DNA of 64,000 nucleotides from Orientallactaga sibirica (taxonomy: Eukaryota; Chordata; Mammalia; Rodentia; Dipodidae), in contig JAEOAD010000001.1 of NCBI GenBank assembly GCA_036365145.1, positions 98,677,501-98,741,500 on the forward strand, in the 5' to 3' direction. The number at the start of each line of letters is the position of its first letter. Position 1 is the stretch's first letter. The position numbers and the translations under genes are program-made. Positions 22,700-34,112 of the stretch are shown here, one piece after another. Under the pieces are notes generated by a model that saw nothing but the letters and a program-made list of their open reading frames with translations, was not told the origin of the DNA and did not search any database.

Positions 22700-24140
22700 A
22701 CAGATACATAAATTCATACTTGGTGTATTTAGAACACTGACACTTTAAAAGATAATGCTACATATATTTGTCACTATTCTCTATTGTTTTCCTTGCTCTT
22801 TGTGCCTGCTTCACATGTTTTGTATATTTTGTCATTTTCTTTGAATGTTTAATATAATTTAGTTTTTTTGTTTCTTTCTTTGGCCTATAAATTATGTTTC
22901 TTCTCATTATTTTAAAGTTAGAATCTCAGTACACATTTACATGTAATCTAAGTCTACTTTCAAACAACATCATACTGACTCACGAGAACAATTACTGTAT
23001 TGTATTGTTAGTACTTGTTGAACTTAGGCATGAGTACACACCTTTATGTATATGTGAGCAACTGTGATCAGATATAGAGTTTTCATTTTTATTTCCATAA
23101 ATTGCTATTTGTTAGGTTGATTAAGAAAATGAAAACCAAAAATAGAAACTGCACCTTCCCTTGCTACTTCCCTGATGTGCTTCCTTTCTGTTGAGTTGAG
23201 TTTTTTGACTTAGACCAATTTCCTTACTCTGAAGAAAAGTTTTACCATTTCATTCAAAGAAAGTCTGCTGGCAACAAATCCCTCAGTTTTTGCATATCTG
23301 AGAAAGTTTTTACACCTCCTTATTAACGATTTGTCAGAGTATAGGATATTAGGTTGTTGGTATTCTCTCAGTGCTTGAAATGTTTCCTCATACTCTGTCC
23401 TGTTTGCACAGATTAGACATAACATTTAATCATTGTTATCTTTTCTCTCTCTAGGAACCCTGTCCCACCTTCCTGACTTTTTCTGGTTTGAGTATGTCAG
23501 TTAGGTGCGGTTTTTGTTTCACTGGAAATTCTGCCGTTTGATTTTCTCTGAGATTTTGGATGTCTGCTTTGATAACTGATACTAGTTTGCAAATATTTTC
23601 ATTATTTGCATTATATATTGCTCCTATTCCTTCCTATTTCCTCCTCTTTCTGGGGTTTACTTGGCACATATATTACATGGCCCTTGTTGCCTCACAATTC
23701 TTATTTCAGTTCAGAGTTTGTTTGTATATTTAGTTTCACTTTTTCTTTGATTTTAAGATTTTTTTTAATGCTTATATTGAGAAATATTCAAGTCCAGAGA
23801 ATCTTTCCTCAGCTGTGTCTAGTGTAAGGATGAGTCTGTTATCAATAGCACTGCTTGTACTGTCACAGTGTTTGTTTTTATCCTTAGCCATTCTTTTGGA
23901 TTGTTTCACAAAGTTCCATTTAATTGTTGACATTCTATCTGTTCTTGTGCATTGTCTATTTTTTTCTATTAAAGATCTTGAAATAGTAAACATATACATT
24001 TATGTTTCTCAAACTGTGGTACATTTGCTTTTGTCTTTGTTTAGTTTTGCTTTTTATCTCCCACTGTACTGGAGAGGCTCACACAAAGTAGCCATTACAG
24101 AAACTATTGCCAATCGGCCTTTTGTAATATGGTGAGAAAG
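22700..24140 (-). mobile_element. Ancient L1 5' region/ORF1-side sequence, antisense
   Basis: The + strand text around 23220-23400 (TCTGCTGGCAACAAATCCCT, TATCTGAGAAAGTTTTTACA, GTATAGGATATTAGGTTG) aligns with the antisense L1M segment that reads CTTCAGCATTTG…CTGGGAAAGTCTTTATCTCTCC…GGATACAGTATTCTAGGTTG. Later text (ATTCTGCCGTTTGATTTTCT, ATTCTATCTGTTCTTG) also fits. Open frames of 60-105 codons across it are disrupted L1 shadows. Upstream and downstream limits are approximate. Confidence 0.7.
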
Positions 24141-26525
24141 TGGAAAGGGATGATCTTGTGATAGTCTGTGATTGAGTCTTACTATTTGGGTGACTTGTAC
24201 CTGTATTATCATGGCAAGAGAGGGTCGTGGCTGTGTATCTCCTTCCACAGGTTGTTAGTCTCACAAATTCCCAACAGATTAGGTTCTGTTTACCCTGCTT
24301 TTCACTGAGGGCAGAGCTTAAGAACAAAATGCATACATGTAGCAAAATGTCACAATGCAAAATGTTATTATGTGAAGTTAATAGAATTTAATAAAAATTT
24401 AGATGGAAACTGATACAAATATGAAAATTTTACCCAAGGACTTAAAAATCAAAAGGACACATGCTTGGGCAACTTTTCCAGTGTTTATGTTCCCCTCTCT
24501 TTCCTAGAAATAAAAAGGATTTTTCTATGATAGTCACTGTGACCACATGAACTTGTGGAAGTAAAATTCACAATGGTATAAAGGTCACCTGTGACTCTCA
24601 GACCAATCCTCACTGTGTCCAGCAATTCACCAGGTTCTGTTCAAGTTTTCAGAACTTGAGTTATGGACAATTTTCTCTTGTTAGTTCATACTGTGGTTAC
24701 CTGTGCCTCTCTCTATCTGTTTGTATTGATATTTGTGGGCCCTGAGACCTCATTTCTCTGCAAAATATCAGAAGGAATGTATAGTTTTTTCCTTCAGATT
24801 TTTGCTTTTGATGTTTTATTTACTCTTAAGATAGATGGTAATGACGAAGTTCTCCTCATGGCATCTGATCCTGGGTGGTAAGTGCTCTCTGGGCAGTGAA
24901 CACATCCTTGTTCACCTGTAAGTTCTTGGCCCAGGACAAAGCTGGCACAGATAGGGTGCCTTCTCCTTGCGGAGAAGGATGCTTTGACCTGCATGGACAT
25001 ACTCTGAACTTGGGATAAGCTCAGCTGTACCTCTAACAAAGCTGTGGAATACATCTCTACAACTTGGGCTTCTTGCCATGAGAGTCACAAAGAAGGAAGA
25101 TGCCCTACATCACACAGAGACAGAGAAATACTGCCAAGGTCACAAAGCAAAGGCTCAGGCTAACCAGTCAAGCTTGGGGGCCAGAAGTACAGCATTGGTG
25201 GCATCTGTATTTTGAATCTTTCCTAAAATCAGTAGGAACAATCCGTCTCATTGCTCCTTGTGCATTTAGTGACATAAAAAATGGCTCACAAAGCCAAAGG
25301 CTCATGGACTGCCTCACAGACTTTGCTTTTTAATAACTTGAGATGCATGAGGTTAAATCTGTGACAATAATTTAGGGTTTGGAAAATGTTTGCAAGTGAT
25401 CCCACATTTAAATAACTTCATTATCATTCATTGACAGATTTTTTTAACCTGTCAGTACAATTGATATTTCTATTACCATGTTATAAGAAACCCCTGCACA
25501 TCTTAAATAGTCACCAGATTCCATTAGTCTCCCCACTGTCAAGAAAATATCTCCAAATCTATTTTTCATAATATGTGGAGAATATAATAGGCAATCTACA
25601 TCAAATGATGACGTGGAGCTGAAGGAAATTGTCTCCTACTTTCTAAGGATTCTGCCCTGGAATATGCTTGCTGTCAGCCTGAACATATAATTTAAATGTT
25701 CTGCTCAGACATTCTGATGCATTCTGAGCTGAACAAGTTTCCTTCTGTTTCCTGGACGTAGTGAGCTTTTTAGCCTTACTTGCAGAATATGCTCGGGGAA
25801 AATGCTGGATTTAAGGCAAGTTATGTAAATTGATATTTCTGCTATATGACTATATTTTACAGAGCGTATAATGGCCCATAAAAGTCTCTTGTTTCTTAAA
25901 TGAAAGTAACCAGTACTTAAGCATTCATAAGTTTAAAAGTTCTGGCTTTCTGCATGTTATCCTTCTTCTGGGTATATCTTCATGTTGTGCCATCATCTTT
26001 CTAGCCATTTAGAACAGGTTCAAGGCAAGACATTTTACATAACAATTTGATTGGAATTGCATGTGTGTTGTTCCAAGGAAAAATGCAGCCATATCGTAAT
26101 ATAAAGTACAGTATGGCAGTGATTTTCCTGCTATAGGTTAAATTTGCCTGAAATACAGAGAAAATTAAAGACAAGGCATTCTCCCTTCCCCACTCATATC
26201 CATAGTCTATATCTGAATGTAAAAATTTCCAACATTGGCCTTGATAGCTATGCCTCTATTTTGGAAAGCAATATAATTAGAACAGAGCTCTCCTATTTAC
26301 ATTGCTAGGATCAGGTGGAAATAGGAGTATAATTTTAATAGTTTCATGTGAATGATGTAGTTCTTATATGCACACACACACACATACACACACAGACACT
26401 AGTGAGTCCCATTGTTCCATACATGTGCTCTGCATTTTATTTCTATTCCTAGTAGTCAGGGAGGAAATTCCTATTTCTGCTTGCCTAGAGTGTTTTGCAG
26501 TTAGTTCAGGTAAATTTACTAGTAA
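24141..26525. other. Unannotated sequence; possible conserved block at 25.6-25.9 kb
   Basis: No gene or interspersed repeat recognised over about 2.4 kb. 25590-25940 is AT-rich, repeat-free and uninterrupted by simple repeats, and reads like constrained non-coding DNA, but this is only an impression. A short interrupted (CA)n lies at 26371-26397. Confidence 0.35.
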
Positions 26526-26755
26526 CCCTTTTTCATAGATGTGGCCTTCACACCTCACAAGAGAAGCTGATAGTTGAGTAGAGGGCAGAGATTTGCAGCC
26601 TCTTTTCATAGATGCATCTCTCCCCCCTTACATGAGACACGCTAATAGTTATAGAGAGGGTAGAAGACTTGTAGTCCCTTTTCATAGATGCATCTCTCCC
26701 ACTTTACAGCAGACACAGTGATAAGTGTAGAGAAGGCAAAGGAATTATATTTCAT
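26526..26755. repeat. Three-copy ~75-bp minisatellite
   Basis: Three adjacent diverged copies share TTTTCATAGATG, then CTCTCC-like, AGA-AC/AGCTGATAGTT-like and GTAGAGAGGGNAGA-like segments. TCATAGATG begins at 26533, 26606 and 26682, giving unit lengths of 73 and 76 bp. Copies 2 and 3 are closer to each other (both TTTTCATAGATGCATCTCTC) than to copy 1. Confidence 0.88.
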
Positions 26756-28178
26756 CTCATCTTTTGAGCTTCCACTTCAGTGACCTTTCCCATGATGCCT
26801 CTTTTGACTGCCAGTTAACAAGGTGTCCTTTTTCTTCAGTGGCAGTTCAGACTCATGTACCTGATACTGTCATTGTCAGCATCCAGGGTTTCCTGTGGTG
26901 ATAGACTACATTGTGCAAACAGAAGGCTAGTTCATGTTTATATATTCACCCTTTCTTATTCATTTATATACTCCATGGCTGCTCTTGAACTTGCCTTCCT
27001 TCACTCAACAGTCTCATATCCATCTGCTGCACACAATGACCTCATCTTTGTGCCTCAAGCAACTCATGTGAACTCTTCTTCATTTCTTTTCCATTCCTGT
27101 TCTGCATCTCACTCTTATGGTCTAATCTCCTACCAGATGACCATCCATTAGAAAGCAAACTGCACCTATATTTTCTTTCCTGAACCCTTGCAGCAGCTTC
27201 TTACAAAGTAAAAGTTGCTCAAGTGATGCTGCAGAATGGAACTGAACAAATTACCCTGAAGGGCTCCTCTCCATCATCAGGAAGTCTAATTGGAGAATTT
27301 ATTCCTGTGATTTTTGTGATACTTTTTGGAGAATAAGGGAGAATTAACCATCAGGGTTCCATGATGAGTTTGTGGCAGGTAAAGAGAATTATGATATGCA
27401 AATATTAGAGAAATTAGGGGTTCACTAAAGAACATATATATGTGAAATATGTTGTATATTTGATGATATTGGAAACAATATATTCAGGTACAACACTCTC
27501 AGAAAGATAGAACAGAGTATCTGAGAAAATATGGAAATTCCAAATGGACCTTCCAGAACTTAGATTATTTGCTCCCACACATCAGCACACTCCTGTTTGT
27601 AATATCTGTTATCTTTGTGACATCAAATTTTATTAAAAGTGAGGAGCCCTAGCCAAAAGTCTATTGCATCATGAATCCAAATGTACTGATGTACTTACTG
27701 GTGGTAACATCGACTAGTCTCGATTTCCTCTCTACTTGTGAATGATGCACGAGTTCAGGCATGAAGTGCTACAGCTACACTGTATACCTTGTCTTGAAAA
27801 GCTCACTATGAAATGAACTGGAGCTGTAACTACAGTCTTGTTCTATTTCTGTCAACATGCTTCATCCTCCTCTCACAGGCACCAAGCTGGCTGAAAAAGC
27901 CATGTCACTGCCCTGTTCTTAGATTATTAATAAAAAAGTCAATATTTATCAAGAGAAAGCAATATTCCTTTAACCTCCTAGCCTCTCAAAAATGTATACA
28001 CATGGACATTATGGAAATATGTATTCTGGGAGAAAGAAAATAACAACTAAATATTTAGTAGTGACAATGGAACTTAATTATCACACCAGGACTAAAATGA
28101 TCCAAGAATTTCAATTGCATAAGCTGTTTCAATGGTGTTGTGGTATAAGGTCAACATATTAGGGTGTTTTGCTATTGT
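26756..28178. other. Unannotated sequence
   Basis: About 1.4 kb with no recognised gene or repeat. Short open frames (76-98 codons) show no familiar domains. Confidence 0.4.
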
Positions 28179-28456
28179 TTTTTTTTATTTTATTATTTTT
28201 ATTATTTGTTTTTGGAGGGAGAGACAGACAGACAGAGAGGGAGAGGGAGACAGATAGAGATGGGTGCACCAGCAGTCTCTCAGCTCATCAGAAATCCAGG
28301 TGTGTGCGCCCCCTTGTGGGCAAGTGCGGCATTGCACCCTTGCATCACTGCATCTGGCTAAACGTGGAACCTGGAGATTGGAACCGCTGGAGATTGGAAC
28401 CAGCGTTCTTAGGCTTAGCAGGCAGATGCCTTAACCGCTAAGCCATATCTCCAGCC
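28179..28456 (-). mobile_element. DIP SINE (type II) with internal duplication
   Basis: Reverse-complement DIP type II: GCGCCCCCTTGTGGGCAAG, GCGGCATTGCACCCTTGCAT, CATCTGGCTAAACGTGG and head AAGCCATATCTCCAGCC. A 15-bp segment CTGGAGATTGGAACC is present twice (28371-28385 and 28387-28401), duplicating the region next to the B box. Confidence 0.92.
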
Positions 28457-28759
28457 TTGTTATTTTCTTTTCAATTGTATTCTTTTTTTTCTACCGATGA
28501 TGGACTATACATTCTCACATGATGGTTACTTAAATTAAATTTTCTTTAGTCTCTGAGGTCCATGTAATAGGATCAGGCAAACTTATAATTCTGCAGAAGT
28601 ATTTGAAGTTTAAATTAGAGTAAGTCAAGCATTTAGTTGAGAATCAAGACATGAAGAGAACCCAGGTTTTGTATGATTGCTATGCTAATATGTCACAGAA
28701 TGACGGTTTATTATGCATATGAAAGCATCTTCATCATATTAAGGCAAGGCATTTATAGA

Positions 28760-29050
28760 GTCTAAACAGTGGTTAAAATCTCTTGGTGTGTAAGTATGAG
28801 GGCCTCGAGTGGGCACGTCCATACAAGTTTGTGACTCCAGTCCATAGGAGGTAGAGACCAGAGAACTGCTATAGCTGGCCAACCAAAAGGAGCTCCAAGT
28901 TGAGGGAGAGACCCTCAAGGCAATTCACAGGTGAGTAATAAGGACAGGACACTTGGTATTCTTCTCTGCCATGGACAGCATAAATCTGCATATGGATGTA
29001 CATATGCCACATATCACACAAACATGCATGCGCGCACACACACACATGCA
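28760..29050 (+). mobile_element. B4/RSINE1-type SINE, diverged
   Basis: GTGTAAGTATGAGGGCCTCG, GTTTGTGACTCCAGTCCATA, GGAGGTAGAGACCAGAGAAC, GCTGGCCAACCAAAAGGAG and GAGGGAGAGACCCTCAAGGC follow the order of a B4/RSINE1 second half. It ends in an AC-rich CATGCGCGCACACACACACA tract. Confidence 0.65.
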
Positions 29051-29819
29051 AAAAAGAAAGCCTTGATTGATACTTTAAGAAAGGCATGTGATAAAATATA
29101 TGAAAATGTTACACATATCCCTCGACAAAACAACAAAGGAAACCTAAGCATGTAAACGTTTCATCTGCTTATAATGCAGAGCACCTCAAACTAAAATCAC
29201 AGCCATATATGGGGGGAAAGGCAAAGAAATAAATACATAGAAAGCATAAATTTGAGGATGCATAGATATTTCTTAAAGTTAAGATTTCCCTGGATATATA
29301 TTTCTAGGTATATTTATCAGAGCATGCTGATAAAAGTGGAGCCTATGCTAATTGCATGTTGGGCTTAAGGATCGAAATATTACAAAACTGAAAAATAGAC
29401 GCTATCCTCTTGTACATTAGAACCCATTTGTGGGGAGTGTTTAATAATGTGGAGGAGGCACATCATTTTGGAGAACTCAGAGTTTCTGACATCATGACCT
29501 TCCTAAATTCTTTTCAAAACATTTTGAGCCTAGAACTTATCATTACCCCCCTCTCCAAAGCCACCTCCAGTGATTGTTGTCTATGTTCCTGTCTTTTGCA
29601 CTCCTGTCATTCAACCTGAATGTTTCAACTTCTCTCAGTGGATCATCCGGTTCCTCTCTCTCTCTGAATAGCATTTTCAGTTTCCAAAAGCTGGCCCCAA
29701 TTTTCAGTTACACCTTCCATAACTCCTTGAACTCAAAGCCCTTGTATTTCTCTTACTTTAGAACATCTAGTGTTTATATGCCTACAGTACAAGAAAAGTG
29801 ATTAAGGGTCACCCTTCCA
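29051..29819. other. Unannotated sequence
   Basis: Nothing recognisable. Confidence 0.4.
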
Positions 29820-30060
29820 GAAAGAGTTGGTGCCAGCGCTTGTCACAGTAATGGGCTCTGAAGTCGCAAATGCAGGCTGTGCCAATGACCTGCTGAGTCA
29901 CCTTGGGCAACTTTCCCAACCTCTTTGGAATATGCTTTAATAATGCTGATTGACCTTATAAGGTAGCTGGACAGAATCACTAATCATCCTGATTGTGAAT
30001 CACTTAGTCAATACAGAGCCCTTTATAAATATTTACTGTACAGTGAGCCCACTGTATCTA
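29820..30060 (+). mobile_element. MIR SINE relic
   Basis: Near full-length forward MIR. GGGCTCTGAAGTCGCAAATG, then GCTGTGCCAATGACCTGCTG, GAGTCACCTTGGGCAACTTT (close to GTGTGACCTTGGGCAAGTTA), CCAACCTCTTTGGAATATGC and finally AGAGCCCTTTATAAATATTT. It is one of the better-preserved MIRs here. Confidence 0.85.
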
Positions 30061-32046
30061 AGAGTCAAGAGATTTTCATACTCACAGAAAACTCTGACCC
30101 ATGGGAAAGCAGTGAACACTATGTCTGAAATGGTTCTTTTCTCTTTATCACCCACAGCACTATAGGATGGTCTTCTTCCTCATCTTAAGTGAGGGAAATG
30201 AATCACATCAGGGAAGACTTAGAGTCACATATTAGACAAAGAAAACAGAGATTCCAGTCTATTAAAGTGGTAAAGTATACATAAAAGGAAGAGGGAATTG
30301 AGGCTTTATTACGAAGAAGTGTATACATGAAACTTATCATTCAGCAAACGGACAAATGAAAGACAACACAGAAAAGGCACAGCTCTGGGTATTGTGGGTA
30401 AAATAATAAAAGCAGCAATGATATTATTCTCTGGAGTCTGCATCTTAGCAGAAGAAACAGGTGCCACAGTAGAAGTACCGGCATTGCTGCTTGCATGACT
30501 ATTCGATGGAAATGACACCAGTGCTGTATTAAGAATGACAGGGTGGTAGCTACCCTGGATGGCCTTAGAGGCTGCATCAGAGCAGATGTCACCCTCTGGG
30601 GAGAGGTTTGGCTGTGCATCCACACAGGGACTGGAGAGCATCAAAGTCTTAAGGTGCACTTGAGGAACCACAAGGCAGCCAGAGGCTAAGAGTCAGAATG
30701 AGGCAGGAAGGGCTAGATGTGTGCTACATAGGACCAGAGGTTTGGATTAATTGGTAAGATATGGAAGAAATGATAGCATATTAGGAATTTATGCTGTTTT
30801 AAAGGAACATGTGTTGGCCATTATGAGAAGGTCACTGAGTCCTGAAGCAGAAAAGCAGGTCAGGTAGTGATGATGATGTGTTAGACACGGTACCGATGAC
30901 AGCCATGTCCCTGTGCTTGATATAGCCATCCATGCAGGGTTAGAAAACCAAGACAACCCCATATATAATCACTTTTATTTATAATTCCGAACAATTTATA
31001 CGGAGTATTTATACCAATTTCTCATCATAACTTAAAGGAATGCCTTGCGTGTAAGTTCTTCATTAGCATAATCCAGATTCAGTGCTCATGTCTTCCTTTA
31101 TGCTTTGGGCTCGGCAATCCTTGAGACAGCTGGCTAGAGACCCCCTCGAAGGGCGGTGGCCACTCTGACATTGAGGCTGTTTCTTAAACTCAGCATGAAT
31201 AATTCAGCAGTGTATTAGTTATGTTTTATTACTGCCATTTACTTTGACTTGAACTACAGTTTGAAAGTTATGGACTTTTTTCTTTCTTTTTTTCTTTTTC
31301 TTTTTTCTTTTTCTAATCAGCAGGAGCTCATCCATCACTGCACACACCTTGTATCTACTGGGTTATAAAACAAGCTATTTATGGCAACAATTGTGTTGTG
31401 GAATGAGAATCAGTATTTTGTTCCCCTGACATCTAACCTCAGGTCAAGCACAGGATCTCGAGATGGATTTTTACAGGAAGTGAAATGAAAGCACATAGTC
31501 GGAGATTGATGCCAGGGCAAGCTCTCAAGGGAATGTCCTCTCCGGCTGCTTCCCGGATGAAAAATGATCAGTAATGTGGACAGTGTGTCAAAGCTTCCCA
31601 GTGGGTGGCAGAGGAATGACACACAGGTTCCCAAGTGTTTCAGTACTAGAGTACATGAGACTGTGTCAGCCTTAGGAAGACCTAAACAGTGAACTGTTTT
31701 TTTGCCTGGCATTCAGATCTCTAGAAATGTAAGGTTACCTGTGGATGCTAAGTGAATGGTGATTTGCTAACAGCAACACAGACTAAACACAGTTCGTGTG
31801 AGACATTAATTCTATTGAGGCTGATGATGACAGACACACCTGCACAAGTGAAGGTTAAGGTGGCTGGAATGCAAAGTGTGGCACTGTTCTCAGTTATCCA
31901 CTAAACTCCAATTATAATCAAAAATAAATTTGTGCAGGAGAATTCCATTACACTTGTAATGTAACCTAGGAGTTCAGTTCTTCCTGACAATCTCATAGGA
32001 ATTTAGTTTAACTTCAGGTATATCTCACTTAAAAATATTGTGATAA
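30061..32046. other. Unannotated sequence with an antisense 120-codon frame and a splice-acceptor-like tract
   Basis: No recognised repeat. An antisense frame at 30309-30671 (120 codons, Ser/Thr/Pro-rich in the middle) has an AATAAA on the same strand just after it (TACGAAG/AATAAAGCC on minus near 30300), but I recognise no protein in it. At 31275-31320 a pyrimidine run ends TTTCTTTTTCTAATCAG, resembling a 3' splice site, but no exon is supported downstream. Confidence 0.35.
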
Positions 32047-32251
32047 GGGCTGGGGAGATGGCTTAGCTGTTAAGGCACCTGCCTGCTAAGCCTAAGAATG
32101 CCCGTTCGATTCTCCAGGTCCCACATTTAGCCAGATGCAAAGTGATGCAAGGGTGCAATGCTGCGCTTTCCCACAAGGGGGCGCATGCATCTGGAGTTTG
32201 TTCACAGCAGCTGAGAGGCCGCTGCTGCGTCCATTCTCTCTCTCTGACAAC
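32047..32251 (+). mobile_element. DIP SINE (type II) lacking a tail
   Basis: Type II body (GCAAAGTGATGCAAGGGTGC, CCACAAGGGGGCGCATGCAT) with an intact B box (CGTTCGATTCTCC). It ends after a short CTCTCTCTCTGACAAC, with no AATAAA and no poly(A). Both sides carry ATTGTGATAA (32037-32046 and 32252-32261), a 10-bp target duplication. It therefore inserted as a tail-less copy or lost the tail by a precise event. Confidence 0.92.
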
Positions 32252-32324
32252 ATTGTGATAAAAGTCAAGCTTTGGAGCTAAAGAACCATGAATTAATATG
32301 TTTGGCATTAATAAAGGCAAATAT

Positions 32325-32645
32325 CAGGGACTAGAAGATGGTGCATTGAAAAAAGCACTTGCTGGGCAAGCATGAGTATCGCCCCTTATTCTACATATAG
32401 CCTGAGGCTCTAGCACTCTTATCTGTAATCCTAGTGTGCCTATAACGAGAAGAGGGTGGGAATGGGAAAAGCTGCAAGGAGCTTGTGGGCCAGCTATGCT
32501 GGCGAATAGTGGTGCACAAAGAGAGTCTTTGCCTTAAATTTGGTGAAAGACAAGGAACAATACCTGAAAGTTGTCCTCTAATTTCCACACATGCCCTGTG
32601 GCACATGTATACCACATACACACACATACACACAAACACAAACAC
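32325..32645 (+). mobile_element. B4/RSINE1-type composite SINE
   Basis: GACTAGAAGATGGTGCATTG head, TAGCACTCTTATCTGTAATCC B1-like part, and the family 3' end AAAGTTGTCCTCTAATTTCC plus ACACATGCCCTGTGGCACAT, finishing in an AC-rich tract. Confidence 0.75.
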
Positions 32646-33003
32646 ACACACGGAAAAATATCTACAACATATCGAGGGAGGCTTTTCTCAGTTGATTTCC
32701 CAAATATAATATCAATTGTAGGCCTTAGCAGGATAGCTCTCTAAAGGAAAATCTGCCTAATATTTATTTATAGAGATTGGAGTGAGGATTAAACCTGTTA
32801 AAAGTTCAAATTCTTGATTTTTTTTTCTCCTAGAGGTTTTAATGCAATGGGTCGTAAAAGATTGTAGGCATCTGTGATTTAATAAGCTTCTATATTTAGA
32901 ACAATATATTTTGAAAAAAAAAGGTTTAGGTAAAAAAAAATGTATGAACAATGCTGGAAGTTCTATATAGCAAAGAAGAAATGCATTTTTAAAAAAACCC
33001 AAC

Positions 33004-33245
33004 GGCTGGAGAGATGCCTAAGAACGCCCATTCGATTCTCCGTGTCCCACGCTTAGCCAGATGCAAGTGTGCAATGACATGCTTGCCCACAAGGGAACAC
33101 ATACATCTGGAGTTCATTCACAGCAGCTGAAGTGGCCCTGGCATGCCCATTCTCTCTCTCTCTCTGCCTCTCCTTCTCTCTCTCTTTCTCTCTGTCTGTC
33201 CCTCTCTCAAAAAAAAAAAAAAAAACTAAAAAATTAAAATGAAAC
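33004..33245 (+). mobile_element. DIP SINE (type II) with A-box deletion
   Basis: GGCTGGAGAGATG is followed directly by CCTAAGAACGCCCATTCGA, omitting about 30 bp (GCTTAGCGGTTAAGGC…) present in other copies. The body and (TC)n tract are normal, and the tail is A17 followed by AT-rich sequence. The missing stretch covers the tRNA D-arm/A-box region needed for RNA polymerase III initiation. Confidence 0.9.
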
Positions 33246-33411
33246 AAAAATATTAGAGCAACTTTGTTGTGGAAGTGTTTGACACCAGCTTCTACCCAAA
33301 GAACAAAATGTTAACATCAGTTTTAAATATGTAAGAAATCCATTAAGAGCACTTGACAAAGGGGCAACCTGCTTTCAAACAGAAAGAGATATGGTCATTG
33401 AAAAGGCCCTT

Positions 33412-33635
33412 GGGGGCTGTAGAAATGGCTTAGAAGTTAAGGTGCTTGCCTACAAGGCCAAAGAACCTAGGTTCAATTCCCCAGGACTCATGTAAGCCAG
33501 ATGGACTAGGTGACACATGTTCTTGGAGTTCATTTGCAGTGGCTAGAGGCCCTGGCATGCCCATTCTTTCTCTCTCTCTCTCTCTTTCTCTGTATCTTTC
33601 TCTCTCTCTCAAATACATTAATAAAATAAATTACT
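33412..33635 (+). mobile_element. DIP SINE (type I)
   Basis: GGCTGTAGAAATGGCTTAGA head, AGGTTCAATTCCCCAGGACT B-box region, AAGCCAGATGGACTAGGTGA, GCAGTGGCTAGAGGCCCTGG, two TC tracts, ATTAATAAAATAAATTA tail. Confidence 0.93.
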
Positions 33636-34112
33636 TTTAAAAAGAAAGACCCCTGAGCTTTGGGGACAAGTAGACCTTCGTAAGAACCTTGGATTTCTCA
33701 GTCTTAGTGTGAAATGATGAATTTTCTCTATCTTTTTAAAGATTTAGTGTGATTCTCTTCAAATAGGAAAAGCGGTGCCTCACACCCAGGAGAATGTTAA
33801 CAGAAAAAGAACTATTATAAAGTTTGCACATGGAAACAGTTTAAAAACCATCTACTCTGTCTGCTCTGTTTTACATACAAAAGTTCCAAGGGTAATAACT
33901 ACATTCCATATTGACTAACCCCAGCCTGGCCTTTTCAGAGAGGACAACTTGCATCCCATTATTTTGTTAAAGGCCAGAACAGGAAATCTATTAACATCTT
34001 CTAGTCATTTGTTCCAGTAATATGACATGTACGAAGAATGCCTTCTTCATATCCCACCGAATGGAACTTAAACCTATTTTCTACCCTCAACAAGTTCTCA
34101 TAGAAAGGAGAA
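33636..34112. other. Unannotated sequence
   Basis: Nothing recognisable. It may include further upstream L1-related DNA near 34000-34112. Confidence 0.35.
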
